The notes under the pieces were generated by a model. It saw nothing but the letters and a program-made list of their open reading frames with translations. It had not been told where the DNA came from and ran no database searches. Both the position numbers and the translations under genes were made by a program. From the NCBI RefSeq assembly GCF_030817195.1, contig NZ_JAUSYZ010000001.1, positions 3,906,001 through 3,970,000 on the forward strand: a stretch of DNA of 64,000 nucleotides, read 5' to 3'. Shown here one piece after another: positions 57,350 to 64,000 of the stretch. The stretch's first letter is position 1. Each line of letters opens with the position of its first letter. This DNA is from Arthrobacter globiformis (GTDB taxonomy: Bacteria; Actinomycetota; Actinomycetes; Actinomycetales; Micrococcaceae).

Positions 57350-58549
57350 TCAGTAAACGGGTTTCTGGGGCTCCACGTCCCTGACCCAGGCGAGGATGCC
57401 GCCGTCGAGATGGCTGACGCGCTGGTAACCGGCCTTCCGGGCGGCAGCCAGCACCGCTGCCGACCGCGTCCCGGCCTTGCAGTGGAACACGATGTCCTTG
57501 TCCTGCGGCAGCTCGCCCCAGGCCTCGCCGGAAAGGATGCGCCCCTGCGGGATCAGCACGGAACCGTCGATCCGGACAATGTCGTACTCCCCCGCCTCGC
57601 GCACGTCCACGAGGTCGAAGTCCTTCAGCCCGGCCTGCCGCGAAGCCAGCATCGTGGCCAGCTGCGTTGCCGTCACACTGTGCTCGGTGTCGGTCGTTTC
57701 CGCCGGGGCGATGCCGCAGAAAGCCTCGTAGTCGGTGAGCTCCGTGATCCGCGGGGCGTCCGGGTCCTTGGACACCCTGATCTCGCGCCAGCTGCCGCCC
57801 AGCGCGTCGTACAGCGCCACCCGGCCCAGCAGGGAACGCCCGACGCCGGTGATCAGCTTGACGGCCTCCGTCACCATGAGCGATCCGACCGCCGCGCACA
57901 GCATGCCGAACACGCCGCCTTCCCCGCACGACGGCACGGAACCGGCCGGCGGGGCCTCCGGGTAGAGGTCACGGTACGTGGGGCCATGCTGCTCCCAGAA
58001 CACGCTGACCTGCCCGTCGAAGCGGAAGATCGATCCCCACACATACGGCTTGCCGAGGATGGCGGCGGCGTCATTGACCAGATAGCGCGTGGCGAAGTTG
58101 TCCGCGCCGTCCAGGATGAGGTCGTAGCCCGAGAACAGCTCCAGGGCGTTGGAGGCATCGAGCCTGACGTTGTGCAGGCGCACGTCCACCAGCGGGTTCA
58201 GTTCCGCGATGGCGTCCCGGGCAGACTCAATCTTGGGACGGCCAACGTCGCTGACTCCGTGAATGATCTGCCGCTGCAGGTTGCTCAGGTCCACGGCGTC
58301 GTCGTCGACGATCCCGAGGGTGCCCACTCCGGCCGCGGCGAGGTAGAGCAGCGCCGGCGCACCCAGTCCACCCGCGCCGATGACCAGCACGCGCGCGTTC
58401 TTCAGCCGCCTTTGGCCGAGGGCGCCAATTTCGGGAATGATGAGATGCCGGGAATACCGCTCCACCTCTTCGGTGGAAAGCCCGGGCGCGGGATCGACGA
58501 GGGGGCCCGGGAGCGTGCGGACTGTATTTGCGGTGGACGGAGAAGCCAT
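57350..58549 (-). CDS. moeB: ThiF/MoeB-type adenylyltransferase fused to a rhodanese domain
   Basis: A 399-residue E1-like enzyme that adenylates the C-terminal glycine of small sulfur carriers (MoaD, ThiS, CysO-like). The nucleotide-binding region has VLVIGAGGLGAPALLYLAAA with GVG, then DDAVDLSNLQRQIIHG, the substrate-binding Asp in DLILDGADNFATRYLVND, and the cysteine in SVPSCGEGGVFGML. The C-terminal rhodanese domain (about residues 290-395) has the active Cys in IVFHCKAGTRSAAVL. The CxxC pairs of zinc-type MoeB are not evident. It lies 2.9 kb from thiS and no separate thiF is seen in the thi operon, so it may activate ThiS. This MoeZ-type fusion is typical of actinobacteria. Confidence 0.9.
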   Translation of the reverse strand: MASPSTANTVRTLPGPLVDPAPGLSTEEVERYSRHLIIPEIGALGQRRLKNARVLVIGAGGLGAPALLYLAAAGVGTLGIVDDDAVDLSNLQRQIIHGVSDVGRPKIESARDAIAELNPLVDVRLHNVRLDASNALELFSGYDLILDGADNFATRYLVNDAAAILGKPYVWGSIFRFDGQVSVFWEQHGPTYRDLYPEAPPAGSVPSCGEGGVFGMLCAAVGSLMVTEAVKLITGVGRSLLGRVALYDALGGSWREIRVSKDPDAPRITELTDYEAFCGIAPAETTDTEHSVTATQLATMLASRQAGLKDFDLVDVREAGEYDIVRIDGSVLIPQGRILSGEAWGELPQDKDIVFHCKAGTRSAAVLAAARKAGYQRVSHLDGGILAWVRDVEPQKPVY

Positions 58550-58585
58550 ACTTCAATGTATGCCTGAAGATACCGCGCGGTCATA

Positions 58586-58599
58586 TTACCCCCGGGTAA
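58586..58599. promoter_or_regulatory. Palindrome between moeB and the TetR gene
   Basis: TTACCC-CC-GGGTAA (58586-58599) lies in the gap between the divergent moeB and TetR genes, 35 bases before the regulator's start. It is a candidate autoregulatory operator for the TetR protein. Confidence 0.45.
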
Positions 58600-58633
58600 A
58601 GTGAAGTTAACTGCAAAGGAAAGAAGGCCAACA

Positions 58634-59302
58634 GTGGTTCATCATGCACCGGTTGATCGAACTCAGGCCGCGCAATCCCATGCCGGTCCGGCCCGCACCG
58701 CCGGACAGCGCTCCGCCAGGCTGCCGCGCGACGAACGGCGGGCCCAGCTGCTGGCCGCAGCCCAGGAGGTTTTTGTCGCCAACGGCTACCACGGCGCCGC
58801 GATGGACGAGATCGCCGAAACGGCGCACGTCAGCAAGCCCGTGCTCTACCAGCACTTCCCTTCGAAGCGGGAACTGTACCTCGCCCTGCTGGACAGCCAC
58901 CTCGAGGCGCTGACCGAGCTCATGCTGGGCGCCCTGAACTCCACCACGGACAACAAAGAGCGCGTGCAGGCCGTCATGCGCGCCTACTACCGCTTCATTG
59001 ACAGCGACGACCAGGCGCACCGGCTGGTGTTTGAGTCCGACCTGATCAACGACGCCGACGTCAGCTCGCGCCTGGAGACGTTCAACAAGACGTTCGCCAA
59101 TGCCATTGCACAGGTCATTGCGGAGGACACCAAGCTGCCCCTGCTGGAGGCCCAGCTGCTGGGCCGCGGGCTCGCGGGCATGGCCCAGGTCAGCGCACGG
59201 TACTGGCTCGAAACGGACGGGGACCTCGACCTCGATGTGGCCAGCGACCTGATTTACCGTTTAGCTTGGCGCGGAATCTCTCGCTTCCCCAAAGAGACCT
59301 AG
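58634..59302 (+). CDS. TetR/AcrR-family transcriptional regulator
   Basis: A 222-residue repressor. The N-terminal HTH contains ERRAQLLAAAQEVFVANGYH and GAAMDEIAETAHVSKPVLYQ with HFPSKRELYLALLD, a textbook TetR signature. The rest is the helical ligand-binding domain. I start at GTG 58634, with AAAGAAGG eight bases upstream; an in-frame ATG exists at 58601 but lacks a good ribosome site. The DUF3107 gene follows 56 bp downstream. A TetR gene beside DUF3107 and near moeB is also found in mycobacteria, so it is an old linkage; the ligand is unknown. Confidence 0.9.
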   Translation: MVHHAPVDRTQAAQSHAGPARTAGQRSARLPRDERRAQLLAAAQEVFVANGYHGAAMDEIAETAHVSKPVLYQHFPSKRELYLALLDSHLEALTELMLGALNSTTDNKERVQAVMRAYYRFIDSDDQAHRLVFESDLINDADVSSRLETFNKTFANAIAQVIAEDTKLPLLEAQLLGRGLAGMAQVSARYWLETDGDLDLDVASDLIYRLAWRGISRFPKET

Positions 59303-59358
59303 ACTACAACTGAAACTACCTTTGAAATTTCAACCTTGACTGGCTGGGAGGCCTTGCT

Positions 59359-59583
59359 GTGGAAGTAAAGATCGGCATTCAGAACGTCGGCCGTGAAATT
59401 GTGCTGGAATCGGCGCAGGATGCTGACGCTGTGGCCAAAGTCGTGGCCGAGGCCATCGCCAAGGGCAGCGAGCTGCGCCTGAACGACGAGAAGGGCCGCC
59501 AGATCATTATCCCGGCCAACGTCCTCGGCTACGTCGAAATCGGCGCAGAGGAAGTGCGCCGGGTCGGCTTCGGCGCACTGTAG
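59359..59583 (+). CDS. DUF3107 small protein
   Basis: A 74-residue actinobacterial protein of unknown function. The sequence MEVKIGIQNVGREIVLESAQ and IIIPANVLGYVEIGAEEVRR is characteristic of DUF3107. No signal peptide or membrane helix. It starts at GTG 59359 with GGGAGG about nine bases upstream. It lies in a row with the TetR gene and a small membrane-protein gene. Confidence 0.9.
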   Translation: MEVKIGIQNVGREIVLESAQDADAVAKVVAEAIAKGSELRLNDEKGRQIIIPANVLGYVEIGAEEVRRVGFGAL

Positions 59584-59591
59584 GCCGTACC

Positions 59592-59894
59592 GTGCTGTCC
59601 CTCGTGATCGTGCTCCTGGTGACCGTTGCTGCCGGCTTCATCATCTGGGCCAACGACCGGCGCCACACCAAGTACGGCATCCTCCTGCCGGCCGGCACCG
59701 CTGCGGTGGTGGGCGTGCTGGCGTGGATCATCTGCATCTGGGCGGGGCTGGGCTACCGGCCGGGCCTGACCTGGCTGCCGTGGGTCCTTCCCATGGTGGC
59801 CGGGACGGCTGCCGCCCTGGCAGTGGCGGTCTACTTCGGCCGTGCCCGCGCCAAACAGGACACCCGGCGGCTGACGGCAGCGCTGAAGATCTAG
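59592..59894 (+). CDS. Small membrane protein, three predicted helices
   Basis: A 100-residue protein with three transmembrane segments: LVIVLLVTVAAGFIIWA (about 4-20), ILLPAGTAAVVGVLAWIICI (29-50) and WVLPMVAGTAAALAVAVYFG (62-83), and a basic C-terminus (RARAKQDTRR). GTG start at 59592, eight bases after the DUF3107 stop, so likely coupled. I do not recognise the family. Its end overlaps the convergent gene at 59891 by four bases. Confidence 0.72.
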   Translation: MLSLVIVLLVTVAAGFIIWANDRRHTKYGILLPAGTAAVVGVLAWIICIWAGLGYRPGLTWLPWVLPMVAGTAAALAVAVYFGRARAKQDTRRLTAALKI

Positions 59895-60574
59895 CCGCCC
59901 TCAGATCCGGCGATGTCCGGCCCCTGGCCTTCCTCGGTGCACAGGCAGAGCCGGTTCCCCTGGGCATCAGTGACCACCACCCAATTGGGTGCGTGGTCAC
60001 TGTTCATTAACGCCCCGGTGGCCGCCGTCTTCTCCAGGGCGGGTGCCGACTCGGCCTTCGAGCGGTGGACGTCCAGGTGCAGGCGGTTGTCGTTCGGCGT
60101 CGGGGTCTCCTGGAACCACACGCCCGGACCGCGGCCGTACGGGTCCACGAGGTCCCCCGACCGGCCCTTCCGGTAACCGAGGGCGACGCGCCAGACCTCC
60201 GAGATCGCCGCCGCGTCAGCCGTGTCGATGCCGATGTCCACCGACCGGTACAGGCCGGGCTGGGCCTCGGCGCCTGCCGCCGACGCGGCGTCGCTGACCG
60301 AGGCCGCGGCCCGGGTGTCCCGCGTGGTCACCTCGCCCCCGACGTCGTGGGAACTGAACCGGATGAACACCCGGTTATAGCGCCAGTCCAGGTCCGGATG
60401 GTGGTCCATGTCTTCTGCCACACGCCCGACGGCGGCAATCAGCTCAAGCGCGGACGCCGCCGTCGGCGTTTTATAGGCAGTGACCAGGCCGCCCAGCCTG
60501 TAGCGCCAGTCGGGAAGCGCTGTGAGCGCGTCGTCGATCTGGGGTCGGGTGAGAATGTCATCTCTGGCGGCCAC
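59891..60574 (-). CDS. Pterin-4a-carbinolamine dehydratase domain fused to a VOC (glyoxalase-like) domain
   Basis: A 227-residue two-domain protein. Residues 5-95 match pterin-4a-carbinolamine dehydratase: ALPDWRYRLGGLVTAYKTPT, then the active-site AEDMDHHPDLDWRYNRVF and HDVGGEVTTRD, with both histidines and the trailing Asp. Residues 105-220 resemble the VOC/glyoxalase fold with VDIGIDTADAAAISEVWRVA at the start, LHLDVHRSKAE and WVVVTDAQGNRLCLC near the end. Dehydratases recycle tetrahydrobiopterin for aromatic hydroxylases, but no such hydroxylase is in the window. The VOC domain's substrate is unknown. Confidence 0.83.
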   Translation of the reverse strand: MAARDDILTRPQIDDALTALPDWRYRLGGLVTAYKTPTAASALELIAAVGRVAEDMDHHPDLDWRYNRVFIRFSSHDVGGEVTTRDTRAAASVSDAASAAGAEAQPGLYRSVDIGIDTADAAAISEVWRVALGYRKGRSGDLVDPYGRGPGVWFQETPTPNDNRLHLDVHRSKAESAPALEKTAATGALMNSDHAPNWVVVTDAQGNRLCLCTEEGQGPDIAGSEGG

Positions 60575-60637
60575 GTTGCACTCCTCAGAAGGACCTGTTG
60601 AGCCTGCCGCGCGCCGGGCCGGCAGAGGCGGCCGGAC

Positions 60638-61441
60638 CTAGAGGAATTCCGCCCGGCCCTCCATGGCCGACGACGCCAGGGCATGCTCACGGCGCGGGAT
60701 CCGCCCGGCCGCACGCGCCAGCCTACCGGCGATGACGGCGTGTTTGAAGGCCTCGGCCATGAGCGCGGGCTTCTGGGCGCGGGTGACCGCGGTGGCCAGC
60801 AGCACGGCGTCGCAGCCCAGCTCCATGGCCAGTGCCGCGTCAGAGGCCGTGCCGATCCCTGCGTCCAGGACCACGGGAACGGAAGCCCTCGACACGATCA
60901 GCTCGATGTTGTGCGGATTGAGGATACCCAGGCCCGTGCCGATCGGTGCTCCCAGCGGCATGACGGCCGAGGCTCCCAAGTTTTCGAGCCGGAGCGCCAG
61001 AACGGGGTCGTCGTTGGTGTAGGCGAAGACCTTGAAGCCGCGGTTGACCAACTGCTCGGTGGCGTCCACCAGCTCCACGGCGTCAGGCAGCAGCGTGTGC
61101 TCGTCCGCGATGACCTCGAGCTTGACCCAGTCGGTCTCCAGCGCCTCACGGGCCAGCTCGGCCGTCATGACGGCTTCCCGGGCCGTGAAGCAGCCGGCGG
61201 TGTTGGGGAGCACGCGGATGTTGTGGTCCACCAGCAGCTGGAAGAGTGAGCCTGTTTCGGCCGGCGAATAGCGCCGCATCGCAACTGTGGTCAGCTGGGT
61301 GCCGGACGCGACCAGCGCTGAGCCGAGACCGTCCAGGCTCGGAGCGCCTCCGGTGCCCATGATGAGCCGCGAGGTCAGCTCCACCCCGTCAATGACAAGG
61401 CTGTCTGCTGTTTCAGTCAGTGTTTCTGCCATCGTGCTCAT
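60638..61441 (-). CDS. thiG: Thiazole synthase
   Basis: A 267-residue TIM-barrel enzyme that builds the thiamine thiazole phosphate from deoxyxylulose-5-phosphate, dehydroglycine and ThiS-thiocarboxylate. The key lysine is in DWVKLEVIADEHTLLPD. Other family parts are SRLIMGTGGAPSLDGLG, LPNTAGCFTAREAVMTAELA and MPLGAPIGTGLGILNPHNI. The first ATG (61441) overlaps the thiS stop (ATGA); a second ATG lies four codons later. It is the last of the thiO-thiS-thiG operon under the TPP riboswitch. Confidence 0.96.
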   Translation of the reverse strand: MSTMAETLTETADSLVIDGVELTSRLIMGTGGAPSLDGLGSALVASGTQLTTVAMRRYSPAETGSLFQLLVDHNIRVLPNTAGCFTAREAVMTAELAREALETDWVKLEVIADEHTLLPDAVELVDATEQLVNRGFKVFAYTNDDPVLALRLENLGASAVMPLGAPIGTGLGILNPHNIELIVSRASVPVVLDAGIGTASDAALAMELGCDAVLLATAVTRAQKPALMAEAFKHAVIAGRLARAAGRIPRREHALASSAMEGRAEFL

Positions 61442-61674
61442 CCTCCCTGGACTGCCGTGACTAGTTCGATCTCATCGCCCTCGGCGAGGGCGGTGCTGTG
61501 CCACTGGCTGCGCGGCACGACGGCTGCATTGCGCGCCACCGCCACACCCAGTCGCTGGCCGTCGGCGGCCTGCCCGTTGGCGGACAGGCGGCGTCCCGTG
61601 ACCTGGCTGACGAGCGAGGTGACCGAGGCGCCCTCGCCTACTTCCTGTTCAATACCGTTCAGAGTGATGTTCAT
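61438..61674 (-). CDS. thiS: Sulfur carrier protein ThiS
   Basis: A 78-residue ubiquitin-like carrier (MNITLNGIEQEVGEGASVTS) ending in AVQGG. The C-terminal di-glycine is the site of adenylation and thiocarboxylation. The segment GVAVARNAAVVPRSQW is the typical beta-strand core; an extra short loop (TGRRLSANGQAADGQRL) makes it slightly longer than the 65-residue norm. It overlaps thiG by four bases and follows thiO by 34. Confidence 0.95.
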   Translation of the reverse strand: MNITLNGIEQEVGEGASVTSLVSQVTGRRLSANGQAADGQRLGVAVARNAAVVPRSQWHSTALAEGDEIELVTAVQGG

Positions 61675-61708
61675 GCTGGTTCCTTGTTCGGGTCAAATGT
61701 GACGCGGG

Positions 61709-62959
61709 TCAATGCGAGAGTGCGGCGGCCGCTCCCACCGGGTCCGCGAGCCCGGGGGAAAACCGGCCCGGCCGGAACGCGGCCCAGCGCGGATCCGCGA
61801 CGCCATCCATGAGCTGGCGGCAGATCGCTGCGGCCGCCGGGGTCAGCAGGACGCCGTGGCGGAAGAAGCCGGTGGCGATGATGAGGCCGGCCACGTCCGT
61901 CCCGGGCCCCTGCCCGCGGGCCGGCACCCGGCCAAGCAGCGGCGCGTTGTCCGGTGTGCCCGGCCGCGCCCGCGCGGTGGCTTCAAGCAGCTCGAGCTCG
62001 GCGACTGCCGGCAGCAGGACCTGCGCATCGCGCAGCAGCTGGTAGACACCGCCGGCGCTGGTGCCCGGCACCCCGTCCTCGCGCTGGGTGGCACCGATTA
62101 CCACCGTGCCGTCCTGGCGGGGCACGATGTAGACCGGAACGCCCCGCACCATGCCGCGGACTGTTGCGGTGAGCAGGGGCTGCAGGTGTGCGGGGACGCT
62201 GAGCCTGAGGATGTCTCCGTAGACCGGGCGCAGCGGCAGCTGCAGGCCTTCCGGCAGGTTCTGCAGCTGCGCCGCGGCCAGGCCGTTGGCCACCACCGTC
62301 TCGGCCGCCCTGACGGACCCGCCTCCGGCCAGCCGGACCCCGCAGACCCGCCCGCCGTCCCAGAGCAGGCCGGTGGCGTGCTCCCGTACCGCGTATCCCC
62401 CCGCTGCCGCAATCTCCTGGCCATCGCCGGCCAGCTCGGCAGCGATCGCCCGGACCAGTCTTCGCGGATCCACCTGGTGGTCCGCCGGGATGTCAAGGGC
62501 GCAGGAGATCGCGGGGCTGATCAGCGGTTCCCGGGAACGTGCCTCGCGGATGGTCAGCGGTTCAACATCCAGGCCGTGGGTCCGCTGCACGTCCCGCAGG
62601 TCCATCAGGGCGCGGCGGTCGGCGGGATCGGCACCCACGGCAAGGGTCGGCGTCGTCAGGTACCCGGCGTCCTCGCCGGCAGTGAGGGTGGCGGCAAACC
62701 CCGGCCATTTGGCGGAGGATTCCAGCATCAGTTCCAGGAGCCCTTCCTCCTGGTAATGCAATTCGCTGACCGGAGCGAGCATCCCGGCCGCGGCCCAGCT
62801 TGCGCCGCTGCCGGGGGCTTCATCGATGAGCATCACCGAGCGGCCGGAGCGCCGTGCCTCCCAGGCGATGCCGTGGCCCACCACGCCGCCGCCGATGACG
62901 GCCACATCTGCCTCAAGCCTTGTGGCGGCACATTCTTCGCCGTTGGTTCCAGGGTTCAT
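61709..62959 (-). CDS. thiO: Glycine oxidase ThiO
   Basis: A 416-residue FAD amine oxidase that makes dehydroglycine for ThiG. The N-terminal Rossmann motif is DVAVIGGGVVGHGIAWEARR. The segment APGSGASWAAAGMLAPVSEL is typical of ThiO, and VYIVPRQDGTVVIGATQRED and the C-terminal ATGFFRHGVLLTPAAAA segment close the family signature. ATG 62959 follows the ribosome site GGAAGG, which lies at the 3' edge of the TPP riboswitch. Confidence 0.94.
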   Translation of the reverse strand: MNPGTNGEECAATRLEADVAVIGGGVVGHGIAWEARRSGRSVMLIDEAPGSGASWAAAGMLAPVSELHYQEEGLLELMLESSAKWPGFAATLTAGEDAGYLTTPTLAVGADPADRRALMDLRDVQRTHGLDVEPLTIREARSREPLISPAISCALDIPADHQVDPRRLVRAIAAELAGDGQEIAAAGGYAVREHATGLLWDGGRVCGVRLAGGGSVRAAETVVANGLAAAQLQNLPEGLQLPLRPVYGDILRLSVPAHLQPLLTATVRGMVRGVPVYIVPRQDGTVVIGATQREDGVPGTSAGGVYQLLRDAQVLLPAVAELELLEATARARPGTPDNAPLLGRVPARGQGPGTDVAGLIIATGFFRHGVLLTPAAAAICRQLMDGVADPRWAAFRPGRFSPGLADPVGAAAALSH

Positions 62960-62963
62960 GCAT

Positions 62964-63042
62964 AATCCTTCCCTACGCCGGTACTAACCGGATCAGGTCA
63001 AGCGGTCGGCTCTGACGCCCTCTCAGCCCTGCGCCTTTTATG
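62964..63042 (-). promoter_or_regulatory. TPP (THI-element) riboswitch
   Basis: On the minus strand the conserved THI boxes are in order: AGGGCTGAGAGGGC, then GACCGCTTGACCTGATC, CGGTTAGTACCGG and the closing GCGTAGGGAAGG. The sequence folds as the two-arm aptamer that binds thiamine pyrophosphate. The 3' GGAAGG of the aptamer is the Shine-Dalgarno of thiO, seven bases before its ATG, so TPP binding probably blocks translation initiation. Confidence 0.95.
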
Positions 63043-63099
63043 ACAGCAGTAACGGCTCCCGCGGTACCTGCCCAGTTTAGAGGAACTAAGGTGGTTGCC

Positions 63100-63801
63100 A
63101 TGACCCAGCACTCTGCCCACACCGCCGCCCGCCTGTACCTCTGCACCGACGCCCGCAAGGACCGCGGGGACTTCGCGGACTTCGTGGACGCGGCGTTTGC
63201 CGGCGGCGTGGACATCATCCAGCTGCGGGACAAGAGCATCGAGGCGGCCGAGGAACTCGAGCTGCTGGAAATCGTCCATGCCGCCGCCCGCAGGCACGGC
63301 CGGCTGTGGGCCGTGAACGACCGCGCCGACATAGCGTCCATCGCCGGTGCGCCGGTGTTCCACATCGGCCAGAAGGACCTGCCGCTCCGCGCCGCCCGGA
63401 AGCTGCTGCACGATGCCACCGTGATCGGACTGTCCACCCACAGCACGGATCAGGTGGATGCCGCCATCGGCGCCGCCCACGGTCGCAGCGGCCTGGACTA
63501 TTTCTGTGTGGGCCCGCTCTGGGCCACGCCCACCAAGCCTGGGCGCGCCGCCGTCGGGCTCGACCTGGTGCGCTACGCGGCGGAGGCTGTCCGCACCGCG
63601 AATGAGGAACGGGTGGGCGGCCTGCTGCTGCCCTGGTTCGCGATCGGCGGGATCGACCGCACGAATGTGGAGCAGGTCCTGGCGGCCGGAGCCAGCCGGA
63701 TCGTCGTCGTCCGCGCCATCACCGATGCGGCAGACCCGGCAGCCGCCGCGGCGGAACTGCTCGACGCCCTCGACGCAACGGCGCCGGCAGCCATCTCCTA
63801 A
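63100..63801 (+). CDS. thiE: Thiamine-phosphate synthase
   Basis: A 233-residue TIM-barrel enzyme that joins hydroxymethylpyrimidine pyrophosphate and thiazole phosphate. LYLCTDARKDRGDFADFVDA begins the fold; GGVDIIQLRDKS, WAVNDRADIASIAGAPVFHI and GQKDLPLRAARKLL are substrate and Mg-site regions; YFCVGPLWATPTKPGRA and WFAIGGI are typical. I choose ATG 63100, with an AAGGTGG upstream, over in-frame starts nearer 63040 that would overlap the riboswitch. It is divergent from thiO. No TPP riboswitch precedes it on this strand. Confidence 0.94.
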   Translation: MTQHSAHTAARLYLCTDARKDRGDFADFVDAAFAGGVDIIQLRDKSIEAAEELELLEIVHAAARRHGRLWAVNDRADIASIAGAPVFHIGQKDLPLRAARKLLHDATVIGLSTHSTDQVDAAIGAAHGRSGLDYFCVGPLWATPTKPGRAAVGLDLVRYAAEAVRTANEERVGGLLLPWFAIGGIDRTNVEQVLAAGASRIVVVRAITDAADPAAAAAELLDALDATAPAAIS

Positions 63802-63822
63802 TCCGAAAAACGGGTCTGACCG

Positions 63823-64000
63823 CTACCCGCTCAGTCCCAGCTGGACCATCCGCCGGGAATGGTTTTCCGCGACTTCGGCGGTGATGCCCCGCATCAGCTC
63901 GCGTGCGGTGTCGTCCGTGGCGCCTGGCTCTGCCTCGACGAACAGCTCGCCAAGAAAGGCGTGCTCGTGGCCCACGCGCTGGGCCTGCGTTATCGCTTCA
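63823..64000 (-). CDS. C-terminal part of an unidentified protein
   Basis: A minus-strand open frame runs off the window end. The last 58 residues include EAITQAQRVGHEHAFLGELF, TARELMRGITAEVAENHSRR and end MVQLGLSG. It is helix-rich, with no motif that I recognise, and converges on thiE with a 21-bp gap. The N-terminus is outside the window. Confidence 0.6.
   Translation of the reverse strand, partial: EAITQAQRVGHEHAFLGELFVEAEPGATDDTARELMRGITAEVAENHSRRMVQLGLSG

Overview
The window is a GC-rich chromosomal segment of an actinobacterium, most likely Micrococcaceae (Arthrobacter or Pseudarthrobacter-like). The evidence is the very high third-position GC, frequent GTG starts, the UvrD2 / NudC / AdnAB order also known from mycobacteria, a DUF3107 gene beside a TetR gene, a TPM plus PspA pair, and the coproporphyrin-dependent haem pathway of Gram-positive bacteria. 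Apart from one short mobile-element region it is ordinary core genome: no phage, CRISPR array, plasmid module or recognisable secondary-metabolite cluster is visible.

Layout. 1-4.6 kb: an FAD-dependent reductase, a cysteine desulfurase, a cysteine-rich HTH regulator and a DoxX-like membrane protein. A shared inverted-repeat operator (TCTAAA-N15-TTTAGA) precedes the reductase and the DoxX-like gene and lies between the regulator and the latter. 4.7-8.8 kb: a J-domain protein, TrmL, the ECF sigma factor SigK with its membrane anti-sigma factor, and a TipA-like MerR regulator. 8.8-11.3 kb: a PIG-L deacetylase and EtfBA. 11.6-19 kb: an HtrA-type protease, a TPM-domain protein with PspA, a photolyase and a cytochrome b-type membrane protein.

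19.0-21.4 kb: two initiator tRNA genes, each with its own terminator, then a segment of about 1.9 kb bounded by 15-bp inverted repeats and flanking TTT. It holds a CbxX/SpoVK-type AAA+ ATPase, a DUF2188 fragment and a decayed IS3-family orfA. 21.4-28 kb: a UPF0182 membrane protein, a Lon-like PDZ protease, a DUF2342 zinc-metalloprotease-like protein and a YgjP-type metallopeptidase. 28-40 kb: a genome-maintenance block (uvrD2, nudC, an odd phosphotransferase, adnB, adnA, an alkyltransferase-like protein, a DEDDh exonuclease). 41.2-43.7 kb: an amino-acid ABC importer.

43.8-56.5 kb: a nearly complete haem cluster, hemL, an LLM oxidoreductase, hemB, hemD, hemC, cpfC, chdC, an anchored secreted protein, cgoX and hemE on the minus strand, with hemA divergent. 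It covers glutamyl-tRNA to haem through coproporphyrin except for glutamyl-tRNA synthetase. 56.6-60.6 kb: a Tat-type secreted protein, a MoeB-rhodanese fusion, a TetR regulator, DUF3107, a small membrane protein and a pterin dehydratase-VOC fusion. 60.6-63.8 kb: thiamine genes thiG, thiS and thiO behind a TPP riboswitch, with thiE divergent. The window ends inside an unidentified minus-strand gene.

The observations most worth following are the operator shared by the putative Fe-S regulator and its targets, the IS3-end-bounded ATPase cassette, and the atypical phosphotransferase inside the DNA-repair block. All family names are from recognition of motifs and context; nothing was searched against a database.
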